DNA of 5,437 nucleotides from JBFWNZ01 sp050250795 (GTDB lineage Bacteria; Pseudomonadota; Alphaproteobacteria; UBA8366): contig JBFWNZ010000272.1 of NCBI GenBank assembly GCA_050250795.1, forward strand, positions 1 to 5,437. Reading direction: 5' to 3'. Both the position numbers and the translations under genes were made by a program. A model generated the notes under the pieces. It had not been told where the DNA came from. It saw only the letters and a list, made by a program, of their open reading frames with translations, and made no database searches. The first letter of the stretch is position 1; the number at the start of each line of letters is the position of its first letter. Below, one piece after another: positions 1 to 5,437 of this stretch.

Positions 1-689
1 AGATAGGCGATGACGGCGCGATCGTCGGGACTGTCCACGGCGGGCCGCAATTCGGTGAGCAGCCGCTGGAAAATATCCGGCGGCAACGCGGACAGAGCCA
101 GCCGCCGACACCGAGACCGGATCGTCGGGAGCAATCCTCCGGGGGCATGATTCACCAGCAAGAACAGGACGTTCGGCGGCGGTTCCTCCAGCATCTTCAG
201 AAGGGCATTCGCGGCGTTCTGGTTCATGTCGTCGGCACTGTCGACGATGACGATCCGCCAGCCCCCTTCCGCAGCCGTATGGCGGATGAGCCCCGTCACC
301 TTGCGGATATCGTCGACGACGATGTCGCGGCGCGGCCGGCCGGTATCCGGATTGACGCTGCGTTCGATGGCGAGCAGGTCGGCATGGCCGCCGGATGCGA
401 CCCGCGCGAAGACGGGATCGTCCTCGCCGATATGCAGGCTGTCCGGCGGCGGCGCGATGTCGCCGAAAAGCGAGGGCTCCTGCGCCGCATGGACGCCGTT
501 GGCGAGGATGAAGCGCGCAATTCTGTAAGCCAGGGTCGCTTTGCCGATGCCGCGCGGTCCGCTCAACAGGACTGCGTGCGGCAGCCGGTTCGCTTGCCAC
601 AGCTGGAGGATCGTCGCTTCCGCAGCCTCGTGACCGAGGAGGCCCGCAGTTCGGCGCGGATGGGTTTCCGGGGTATCGGACGATGTCAC
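1..689 (-). CDS. holB: DNA polymerase III subunit delta' (HolB), N-terminal 229 residues, cut by the left window edge
   Basis: Delta' is the rigid arm of the clamp-loader complex that opens the beta sliding clamp and places it on primed DNA. I translated this frame by hand from a GTG at 689; it stays open to base 1 with no stop. Visible AAA+ features are a P-loop GPRGIGKAT (residues 44-52), a Walker B-like strand IVIVDSADD (147-154), the NALLKMLEEP helix (161-170), and the clamp-loader SRC motif (192-194), preceded by LPTIR. The stretch between P-loop and Walker B has no cysteines, so the zinc module of E. coli delta' is absent. It carries instead an NPDTGRPRRDI insert before VDDIRKV, a pattern I associate with alphaproteobacterial HolB. 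The C-terminal collar domain lies outside the window. The GTG start is chosen because it overlaps the tmk stop as GTGA and has GAGG five bases upstream. DnaX would be the main alternative, but the gene context and divergent N-terminus favour HolB. Confidence 0.93.
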   Translation of the reverse strand, partial: MTSSDTPETHPRRTAGLLGHEAAEATILQLWQANRLPHAVLLSGPRGIGKATLAYRIARFILANGVHAAQEPSLFGDIAPPPDSLHIGEDDPVFARVASGGHADLLAIERSVNPDTGRPRRDIVVDDIRKVTGLIRHTAAEGGWRIVIVDSADDMNQNAANALLKMLEEPPPNVLFLLVNHAPGGLLPTIRSRCRRLALSALPPDIFQRLLTELRPAVDSPDDRAVIAY

Positions 690-1330
690 GACGGCCTCAA
701 CAGCCGGGCAAAGACATGGTTGCGGATGGCGGCGGCAACGTCGTCGATGGATTGTGTCGCATCGATCACGATGCAGCGGTTCGGGGTGCCGTCGGCAATC
801 GCGAGAAAGCCCGCTCGAAGCCGCTCATGGAACTCCCGTCCGCGCCGTTCATAGCGGTCGGCGGCAATCCCGCGGGTTGCGGCCCGTTGCAGGCCGAGTT
901 CGACCGGCAGGTCGAGGATCAGGGTCAGGTCCGGTTGCTGGCTGCCCACCGCAAAGCGGTAGAGTGCTGCAAGCGCCTCTAGATCGAGGCCATGGCCATA
1001 GCCCTGATAGGCCATGGTTGAGTCCGCGAAACGGTCGCACAGAACCCACGTCCCGCGCGCAAGTGACGGGCGGATCGTCCGCTCCAGATGCTCGCGGCGG
1101 GCGGCGAAATGGAGCAACGCCTCCGAAACCGGATCCCAGCGGTCGTCGTCGCCCTCCAGCAGCAATTGCCGGATCGCCTCCGCCCCGGGCGAGCCGCCGG
1201 GTTCGCGTGTGGCGATTGCGGTGACGCCCGCCTCGCCCAGAGCCTCGGCGAGGCGCCGTATCTGCGTCGATTTACCCGCACCCTCCCCGCCTTCGAAGGT
1301 GATGAAGAACGGTCCGGGTGCTGTCGGCAT
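686..1330 (-). CDS. tmk: Thymidylate (dTMP) kinase
   Basis: This cytoplasmic enzyme phosphorylates dTMP to dTDP using ATP, the step shared by de novo and salvage routes to dTTP. At 214 residues it has the usual family length. The P-loop is GGEGAGKST (14-22), followed by the dTMP-site signature TREPGGSPGAEAIR (41-54), then the DRF motif and DSTMAYQGYG (99-112), with DLPVELGLQR (140-149) before the lid. The lid is short and basic (R149, R153, R159). No arginine occupies the P-loop, as in bacterial type II (E. coli-like) enzymes, which use lid arginines instead. The ATG at 1330 lies 9 bases after the carboxypeptidase stop, with AAGG seven bases upstream. The 3' end overlaps holB by four bases. 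Tmk next to holB is a common bacterial pairing. Confidence 0.97.
   Translation of the reverse strand: MPTAPGPFFITFEGGEGAGKSTQIRRLAEALGEAGVTAIATREPGGSPGAEAIRQLLLEGDDDRWDPVSEALLHFAARREHLERTIRPSLARGTWVLCDRFADSTMAYQGYGHGLDLEALAALYRFAVGSQQPDLTLILDLPVELGLQRAATRGIAADRYERRGREFHERLRAGFLAIADGTPNRCIVIDATQSIDDVAAAIRNHVFARLLRPS
695..698 (-). promoter_or_regulatory. Shine-Dalgarno site for holB inside the end of tmk
   Basis: GAGG on the minus strand lies five bases before the GTG at 689-687. It sits within the last codons of tmk and supports the GTG as the true holB start. It also supports re-initiation by ribosomes finishing tmk, since the stop and start share the bases GTGA. Confidence 0.6.
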
Positions 1331-1337
1331 GAACCGG

Positions 1338-1341
1338 CCTT
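1338..1341 (-). promoter_or_regulatory. Shine-Dalgarno site for tmk overlapping the preceding stop codon
   Basis: AAGG on the minus strand shares bases with the TAA stop of the upstream carboxypeptidase gene and lies seven bases before the tmk ATG. The tight spacing indicates that the two genes are co-transcribed and possibly translationally coupled. Confidence 0.5.
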
Positions 1342-2509
1342 ACTGCGCGACGGACGCGCCGAAGACCAGATAGTGCAGCGCGGCCCAGAGGCGGCCGAAC
1401 AATCCGAGCGCAGGCACATCGGCGCCGGCGAGCAGCGGAACCTCGACGGGCTTCATCTCGGGCCCGCTGACGACGAGCCGGCCGACCGGGGTGCCCCGCT
1501 TGATCGGCGCGGGCACGGGCGTCTCGTAGACCGCCTTGACCTGCATGCCCTGGCGCGCCGTGCGCTTCATGGTGAGCCGCATGTCCTTTTCGACGGTCAG
1601 TGGAACCGTGGCGTCGCGGCCCAGCCAGACGCTGGCGTCGGCAACCGTTTCGCCGCCCTTGAACAGCGGATAGGTCTCGAACTCCCGGAACGCCCATTCC
1701 ATGATGCGTGCGGTCTCGCTGGCCCGGGTCTTGTCGCTGTCCATGCCGGCGGCGACAAGGATCAAACGCCGTCCGTCGCGCTTTGCCGATGCCGTCAGCC
1801 CGAAGCCGGCGGACTCGGTATGGCCGGTCTTGAGGCCGTCGGTTCCAGGCACGCTGTAAAGCAGCGGGTTCCGGTTCGGCTGGGTTATCCCGCTGTATGT
1901 GAAGGTTTTTTCGGAATAATAGTGGTAGAGGTCGGGGAAATTCCGGATTGTCGCCTCGGCCAGACGGGCAAGGTCGTGTACGGTCGTCAGATGCTCGGGG
2001 TCCGGCCATCCCGAGGCGTTCCGGAACGTTGTGTTGGTCATGCCGAGCGCGCGCGCCTTGCGCGTCATCTCGGCGGCGAAAGACTCCTCGGTTCCCGACA
2101 GCCCCTCCGCCACGACGATGGTCGCGTCGTTGCCGGACTGTACGATGATACCGTGGATCAGGTCCTCGACCTTCACCTGCTTGCCGACCTCGACCCACAT
2201 CTTAGAGCCGCCCTTGCGCCAGGCGTTCTCGCTGACCATGAAGGTGTCGTCGAGCGACAGGGCGCCGGAATGGAGGCGCTCGAACAGCATGTAGATCGTC
2301 ATCATCTTGGTCATCGACGCGGGTTCGATCCGCATGTCGAGATTCTTGGCGAACAGAATCTCGCCGGTGTCGAAATCGAGGACCATGGCGCTCCGGGCCG
2401 GCGTTTCCAACTCGGCCGCGTCGGCGGCGAGCGGGACTGCCGACAGTGCCAGTGCGACTGCAAAGAACCGGCAGATGCCGGCAATCCTGTGAAAGAGTCC
2501 CTGCCTCAT
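1340..2509 (-). CDS. D-alanyl-D-alanine carboxypeptidase, PBP5/6-like (peptidase family S11)
   Basis: This periplasmic low-molecular-weight penicillin-binding protein removes the terminal D-Ala from peptidoglycan pentapeptides, limiting cross-linking. Residues 1-32 form a Sec signal peptide (basic start, hydrophobic FFAVALALSAVPLA, likely cleavage after ADAA). All three active-site motifs are intact: SMTK at 65-68 (nucleophile S65, base K68), SGN at 125-127, and KTG at 227-229. A C-terminal beta domain (roughly 275-365) resembles the PBP5 C-terminal domain. The last 22 residues (LGLFGRLWAALHYLVF...) are hydrophobic to amphipathic, as expected of the tail that anchors PBP5 to the outer face of the inner membrane. 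Length (389) fits dacA/dacC/dacD relatives; the sequence does not tell which paralogue, so no symbol is given. The ribosome site is weak (GGA three bases before ATG), but the start gives a clean signal peptide. Confidence 0.95.
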   Translation of the reverse strand: MRQGLFHRIAGICRFFAVALALSAVPLAADAAELETPARSAMVLDFDTGEILFAKNLDMRIEPASMTKMMTIYMLFERLHSGALSLDDTFMVSENAWRKGGSKMWVEVGKQVKVEDLIHGIIVQSGNDATIVVAEGLSGTEESFAAEMTRKARALGMTNTTFRNASGWPDPEHLTTVHDLARLAEATIRNFPDLYHYYSEKTFTYSGITQPNRNPLLYSVPGTDGLKTGHTESAGFGLTASAKRDGRRLILVAAGMDSDKTRASETARIMEWAFREFETYPLFKGGETVADASVWLGRDATVPLTVEKDMRLTMKRTARQGMQVKAVYETPVPAPIKRGTPVGRLVVSGPEMKPVEVPLLAGADVPALGLFGRLWAALHYLVFGASVAQ

Positions 2510-2547
2510 AAGTCCGATCTTACTTCGTTCGGGTGGCGGTTGCCGGA

Positions 2548-2572
2548 CGGTCTCGATAGTGGCGGGAGACCG
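2548..2572 (-). other. Inverted repeat between rlpA and the carboxypeptidase gene
   Basis: CGGTCTC and GAGACCG form a perfect 7-bp stem around an 11-base loop, inside the 90-base gap between two co-directed genes. Outer CCGG copies could lengthen the stem with a small internal loop. No T run follows on the minus strand, so it does not look like a standard intrinsic terminator. It could be an mRNA-processing or stability element, or chance in GC-rich DNA. Confidence 0.35.
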
Positions 2573-2599
2573 GATACCGGCCGATTGAACCGTCGGCGA

Positions 2600-3565
2600 T
2601 CAGTCGATGACGATCCGTGCATCGGGATAGCCTGCTGCGATGACGGCTTCGAGTTGCTGATCGGCCGCGGCAACATTGGATAGCGGCCCCAGCCGGACGC
2701 GGAACAGCCGTTGATTGCCGGGCGCCTGGGTGATCTGCGCGTCTCCGACGCGTGTCAGGGCCGCTCGTGTGCGATTGGCATTGTCGTACTGCGAGAACGC
2801 GCCCGCCTGGATGAAGATACGGGGCGAACCGGGAACCGGCACCGTAGATACCTCTCCGACGCTCGCCACAGGGATTGCGGCGGGCGGTCTGGCCGGTTGC
2901 GGGGTCAGCGTCGGCGCGGGTTGCTCGGCGGCCGGCCGGCGTGGACTGGGGAGTTCGGCGGCAACCACACTTCCCCTGGGCGCAGCTTCGGGTGCCGGCG
3001 GCTCGTCCTCACCGCGGACGGGACTGCCGCCCTGTGCGTTGAGGGCCAGCTGGCGGCTGGCATCGGCGACGATCTCGACCTTCACCGGCGCGGTGCCCTG
3101 CATTTCGAAGCCGAGAAGCTGGGCGCCGCGACGCGACATGTCGATGATCCGCCCATGCGCAAAGGGGCCGCGGTCGTTGACCCGCACCAGCAGGGACCGA
3201 CCGTTGTCGAGGTTCGTCACGCGCACGATGCTGGGCATCGGTAGGGTTCGATGCGCCGCGCTCACGAGGTTCATGTCGAATGTCTCGCCATTCGCGGTCT
3301 GCTTGCCGTGGAAATCGTTTCCGTACCAGGATGCGATGCCGGTTTCCGAATACTCGTAGTCGACCTTCGGATAGTACCAGACCCCGCCGATGGCGTAGGG
3401 GTTCCCGACCTTGTAGCCTCTGCCCTGAGGGGCATTGGTCCCCGGTCCTGCCGCCCCTTTGACGGCCGAGGACAGGAACTCGGTTTCCGCGCACCCGAAG
3501 ATCATTCCGGTGGACAGCATCACAACAACGCGCAACGCGTGGCGCTGTCCCCAAGTCATGCGCAT
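2600..3565 (-). CDS. rlpA: RlpA: septal-ring lytic transglycosylase lipoprotein with SPOR domain
   Basis: RlpA proteins are outer-membrane lipoproteins that cut glycan strands lacking stem peptides at the division septum; the SPOR domain binds such denuded glycan. Here a signal sequence ends in MIFG-C25, a near-lipobox with phenylalanine at -2. The double-psi beta-barrel domain spans about 73-167 (GIASWYGNDFHGKQTANGE, VNDRGPF, IIDMSRRGAQLLGF). E94, H105 and D131 have the same spacing (11 and 26) as the residues I recall as required in Pseudomonas aeruginosa RlpA (E120, H131, D157), so the enzyme is probably active. A Pro/Ala-rich linker (about 180-245) leads to the SPOR domain (about 247-321, IFIQAGAFSQYDNANRTRAAL). 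ATG 3565 is the first start after an in-frame stop, which is the TAA of the upstream mltB. A second ATG two codons in (3559) is possible. Neither has a good Shine-Dalgarno site. Confidence 0.95.
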   Translation of the reverse strand: MRMTWGQRHALRVVVMLSTGMIFGCAETEFLSSAVKGAAGPGTNAPQGRGYKVGNPYAIGGVWYYPKVDYEYSETGIASWYGNDFHGKQTANGETFDMNLVSAAHRTLPMPSIVRVTNLDNGRSLLVRVNDRGPFAHGRIIDMSRRGAQLLGFEMQGTAPVKVEIVADASRQLALNAQGGSPVRGEDEPPAPEAAPRGSVVAAELPSPRRPAAEQPAPTLTPQPARPPAAIPVASVGEVSTVPVPGSPRIFIQAGAFSQYDNANRTRAALTRVGDAQITQAPGNQRLFRVRLGPLSNVAAADQQLEAVIAAGYPDARIVID

Positions 3566-3595
3566 GAAGTTGTGGCTCAGCCTGTCAACGTATCC

Positions 3596-3601
3596 AATAT
3601 A
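3596..3601 (-). promoter_or_regulatory. Candidate -10 element (TATATT) upstream of rlpA
   Basis: The 45-base gap between mltB and rlpA contains a short AT-rich spot (CTATATATTGGATA on the minus strand) that stands out in this GC-rich window. TATATT matches five of six bases of the sigma70 -10 consensus and would start transcription about 24 bases before the rlpA ATG. No recognisable -35 box lies 16-18 bases upstream, so this is a weak candidate. Confidence 0.25.
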
Positions 3602-3610
3602 TAGTGGATT

Positions 3611-4594
3611 TTAGCGCTCTCCGATGCCCTCGGCAAGGCGACCCACCGCCAGAGCGAAGAAATGCGAGCGATTCCATTTCAGGATGGTCTGGTAATTGTC
3701 ATAGCCGAGGAAAGCCGGGGCCGGCGCATTCGCCGGCAGGATCAGCATCGCCTTCAACGGGCGGTCCGGCAGGTCGCTGCCGTCGGCGCTGCGGACGCCG
3801 AGCGCCTGCCACGCATCCAAGGGCCGCGCGTTGTCGGCCCCCTGAAGCGACTGGTCGAAGCCTTGCGGAAGGCGGACTGCGCGTCCCCAGGTCTCATCGC
3901 CCTTCCATCCGGAGCGGGACAGGTAGTTTGCCGCCGACGCCAGCGCATCGTTCACCGAGCCCCAAATGTCCTTTCGGCCGTCGCCATCGTAGTCGACGGC
4001 GAAGCGGACAAAGCTCGACGGTATGAACTGGACCTGTCCCATGGCCCCTGCCCAGGACCCTTTCATATTGTCCGCCGTCACATGACCCTGGTCGATGATG
4101 GTCAGGGCGTGCATCAACTCGTCGCGGAAGAATTTGCTGCGCCGGCCGTCATAAGCCAGCGTGGCGAGCGCGGGGACGACGTCGAAGGTGCCAAGGGTGC
4201 GCCCGAAATCCGATTCGATACCCCAGAACGCGACGATAAAGCGCGGCTGGACGCCGTATTTGGCCGCGATGTCGCGGAGCAGATCGCGATTCTCGTCGTA
4301 TCGGGCCTGCCCCTTCTGAATACGGGCGTCCGGGACGACCTTGTCCATGTACTGGTCGAATGTCAGCGTGAACTCGGGCTGCTTGCGGTCGAGTTCGATG
4401 ACTTTCGGGATCGGCTTTATGCCCAGCAGCGCCGAATCCAGCGTGGCTGCGGAGATGCCTTTGGCTAATGCGTCCTGCCGCAATCCCTCCAGCCATGTCT
4501 CGAATGACATGGATGCTGCGGAGAGCGACAGAGGGCATAGAACTGCGACGGTAACGACGGCGGCAGCGAGCGGACGGCGAAAAGCTTCGAGCAT
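3611..4594 (-). CDS. Lytic murein transglycosylase, MltB family (GH103, SLT_2 type)
   Basis: These enzymes cleave the MurNAc-GlcNAc bond in peptidoglycan, leaving a 1,6-anhydro-MurNAc end. Numbering from ATG 4594 (327 residues), the signal peptide is about 1-27 (MLEAFRRPLAAAVVTVAVL...LSAA). The family domain follows: helical N-part FETWLEGLRQDALAKGIS, the catalytic glutamate E127 in WGIESDFG, the signature GSWAGAMGQVQFIPSSF (179-195), an EF-hand-like loop DYDGDGRKDIW (201-211) matching the calcium site known in E. coli Slt35, and a final YQTILKWNRSHFFALAVGRLAEGI helix. The protein ends there, without the C-terminal peptidoglycan-binding domain many relatives carry. The same frame opens earlier at ATG 4642 (343 residues), but that adds a 16-residue extension that spoils the signal peptide. 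Neither start has a strong ribosome site. The only cysteine near the signal lies in AVLC, a poor lipobox, so a soluble periplasmic protein is more likely than a lipoprotein. Confidence 0.93.
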   Translation of the reverse strand: MLEAFRRPLAAAVVTVAVLCPLSLSAASMSFETWLEGLRQDALAKGISAATLDSALLGIKPIPKVIELDRKQPEFTLTFDQYMDKVVPDARIQKGQARYDENRDLLRDIAAKYGVQPRFIVAFWGIESDFGRTLGTFDVVPALATLAYDGRRSKFFRDELMHALTIIDQGHVTADNMKGSWAGAMGQVQFIPSSFVRFAVDYDGDGRKDIWGSVNDALASAANYLSRSGWKGDETWGRAVRLPQGFDQSLQGADNARPLDAWQALGVRSADGSDLPDRPLKAMLILPANAPAPAFLGYDNYQTILKWNRSHFFALAVGRLAEGIGER

Positions 4595-4654
4595 GATGGG
4601 CGCATCGATCCTGAAGGGGTTGATCGGCAATCCATTTGCCATATGAGGCCGGAT

Positions 4655-4669
4655 GGGAGCAACGCCCCC
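4655..4669 (-). other. Small GC hairpin in the mltB leader
   Basis: GGGGGC-GTT-GCTCCC on the minus strand can fold as a 6-bp stem (one G-U pair) with a three-base loop, some 60 bases before ATG 4594 and 13 bases before the alternative ATG 4642. It could be part of the leader structure or chance. The rest of the 4595-4720 gap shows no promoter I can support. Confidence 0.2.
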
Positions 4670-4709
4670 TTGTGAAGAACGGCAGCGGGATGACTTCGGT
4701 TCCGGGGCG

Positions 4710-4740
4710 GAAACGAAATCGGCCCGGCTTTCGCCGGGCC
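4710..4740 (-). terminator. Rho-independent terminator of the binding-protein gene
   Basis: A perfect 8-bp stem GGCCCGGC / GCCGGGCC (4733-4740 with 4721-4728) closes a GAAA loop, a stable GNRA tetraloop, on the minus strand. It is followed by GATTTCGTTTC, an interrupted T tract. The hairpin begins 24 bases after the TGA of the binding-protein gene. The plus-strand side has no T tract, so it works in the minus direction. It separates the transport gene from the mltB-to-holB block. Confidence 0.8.
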
Positions 4741-4764
4741 GTCCGAGATGGCGACCGGAACCGA

Positions 4765-5437
4765 TCAGCGCTCGGCGTAAGTGCCGTCCTTCCAGATGTA
4801 CCAGACATATTCGGGGTTCTTGACGTCGCCCTTCTCGTCGAAGGTGAGATCCCCGATGATCGTCTTGAAGGTCTTGCCGCGAATGGCGGCGGCAACCTTC
4901 GGCGCGTCGAAGGTTTTGGCCTGCTTGGCCGCATCCGCCCAGACCTGGACCGCAGCATAGGTGTAGAGGGTATAGCCCTCCGGCTCGTAGCCCGCCTTCT
5001 TGAAGCGTTCCACCAGCGCCTTGGCCTCTGCCTTCTTGCGCGGATCGGGCTGGAAGGTCATCAGCGTGCCCTCGCCGGCCGGACCCGTGATCTTCCAGAA
5101 CTCGTCGGTGACAAGGGCGTCGCCGGATACCATCTGCGGCTTGTATCCCTGCTCATGCGACTGGCGGATCATCAGGCCGGCCTCTGTGTGGTAGCCGCCG
5201 ACATAGAAGGCGTCGATACCCGCGGCCTTCATCTTGGATACGAGAGCCGAATAGTCCTTCTCGCCCGCCGTGTAGGCTTCGTACATCGCTTCCTTGCCGC
5301 CGGCGGCGCGGAGGTTCTTCAGCGTCTCGTCCGCCAGACCTTTGCCATAGGCGGTCTTGTCGTGAAGGATCGCGATCTTCTTGTCCTTGAAGGCCTTGGC
5401 AAGATACTGCCCGGCCACGATGCCCTGGGCGTCGTCG
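4765..5437 (-). CDS. Branched-chain amino acid ABC transporter substrate-binding protein (LivJ/LivK type), C-terminal 223 residues
   Basis: This periplasmic protein captures an amino acid (leucine, isoleucine, valine or a relative) and delivers it to a LivHMGF-type permease. The frame is open to the right edge, where it reads DDAQGIVAGQYL; the GTG at 5418 is an internal valine codon, not a start. Counting from the edge, the type I fold is clear: KKIAILHDKTAYGKGLADE (18-36), DAFYVGGYHTEAGLMIRQ (75-92), MVSGDALVTDEFW (102-114), YTLYTYAAVQVWADA (154-168) and GDLTFDEKGD (191-200). The visible part covers about the last 60 percent of a typical protein. The signal peptide, first half of lobe 1 and many ligand contacts lie outside, so the exact substrate cannot be read. 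No permease or ATPase gene is in the window. Confidence 0.93.
   Translation of the reverse strand, partial: DDAQGIVAGQYLAKAFKDKKIAILHDKTAYGKGLADETLKNLRAAGGKEAMYEAYTAGEKDYSALVSKMKAAGIDAFYVGGYHTEAGLMIRQSHEQGYKPQMVSGDALVTDEFWKITGPAGEGTLMTFQPDPRKKAEAKALVERFKKAGYEPEGYTLYTYAAVQVWADAAKQAKTFDAPKVAAAIRGKTFKTIIGDLTFDEKGDVKNPEYVWYIWKDGTYAER

Noticed and set aside
21..131. Repeated GATCGTCGGGA about 100 bases apart.
   Set aside because: Both copies are inside the holB coding frame and encode unrelated residues; only two short copies, so chance is enough.
147..854. A 235-codon open frame on the plus strand opposite holB and tmk.
   Set aside because: It is antisense to holB, whose minus-strand translation shows clear clamp-loader motifs; the plus-strand product is Arg-rich and low in recognisable structure.
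988..1017. Palindrome GGCCATGGCC with a second GGCCATGG nearby.
   Set aside because: It encodes the conserved MAYQGYGHG stretch of thymidylate kinase, which explains the repeated Tyr-Gly/His-Gly codons.
1088..2683. A 531-codon open frame on the plus strand opposite tmk, the carboxypeptidase and the end of rlpA.
   Set aside because: It lies antisense to well-supported genes, spans gene boundaries, and its protein has no recognisable domain. Long antisense frames are expected in GC-rich coding DNA with strong third-position GC.
3560..3588. Perfect TTGACA -35 hexamer on the minus strand just before rlpA.
   Set aside because: At 17-base spacing the -10 position falls on the rlpA start codon (ATGCGC), which does not match the consensus and would leave no leader.
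4465..4662. A 65-codon minus-strand frame starting with TTG right after AAGGGGG.
   Set aside because: The spacing to the purine run is too short, the frame overlaps the MltB start region in another phase, and the product looks like an out-of-frame shadow.
5416..5418. GTG as the start of the binding-protein gene.
   Set aside because: The frame continues upstream to the window edge with family-typical sequence (DDAQGI), so this is an internal valine.

Overview
This 5.4 kb window looks like ordinary chromosomal DNA from a GC-rich alphaproteobacterium. The evidence is the high GC content and the character of the HolB protein, which lacks the zinc-binding cysteines of the enterobacterial form. 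The gene order mltB - rlpA - dac - tmk - holB also fits, as I recall similar blocks from Rhodospirillales-type genomes. The order-level placement is inference. All six genes lie on the minus strand, so transcription runs from high to low coordinates. Coding is dense and no stretch above 300 bases lacks a gene.

Layout in transcription order: (1) 5437-4765 holds the C-terminal part of a LivJ/LivK-type periplasmic binding protein for branched-chain amino acids, cut off by the window edge. A strong GC hairpin with a GAAA loop and an interrupted T tract (4740-4710) ends it. (2) After a leader of about 120 nt comes an MltB-type lytic murein transglycosylase. (3) After 45 nt comes an RlpA lipoprotein with a double-psi beta-barrel and a SPOR domain. 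(4) After 90 nt containing an inverted repeat comes a D-Ala-D-Ala carboxypeptidase of the PBP5/6 type. (5) Only 9 nt later comes thymidylate kinase (tmk). (6) A GTGA overlap then leads to holB, the delta' subunit of the DNA polymerase III clamp loader, cut off by the left edge.

Read together, the five-gene block joins three cell-wall enzymes to two replication genes. MltB and RlpA cleave glycan strands and the carboxypeptidase trims stem peptides. Tmk supplies dTDP for dTTP synthesis, and HolB helps load the sliding clamp. The last two genes are very probably translationally coupled. Whether all five share one transcript is not shown by the sequence.

I found no mobile element, CRISPR array, RNA gene or transferred island, and no previously undescribed system. 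The items worth a second look are modest: the intergenic structures, uncertain starts, the P-loop in HolB, and the intact catalytic set in RlpA.
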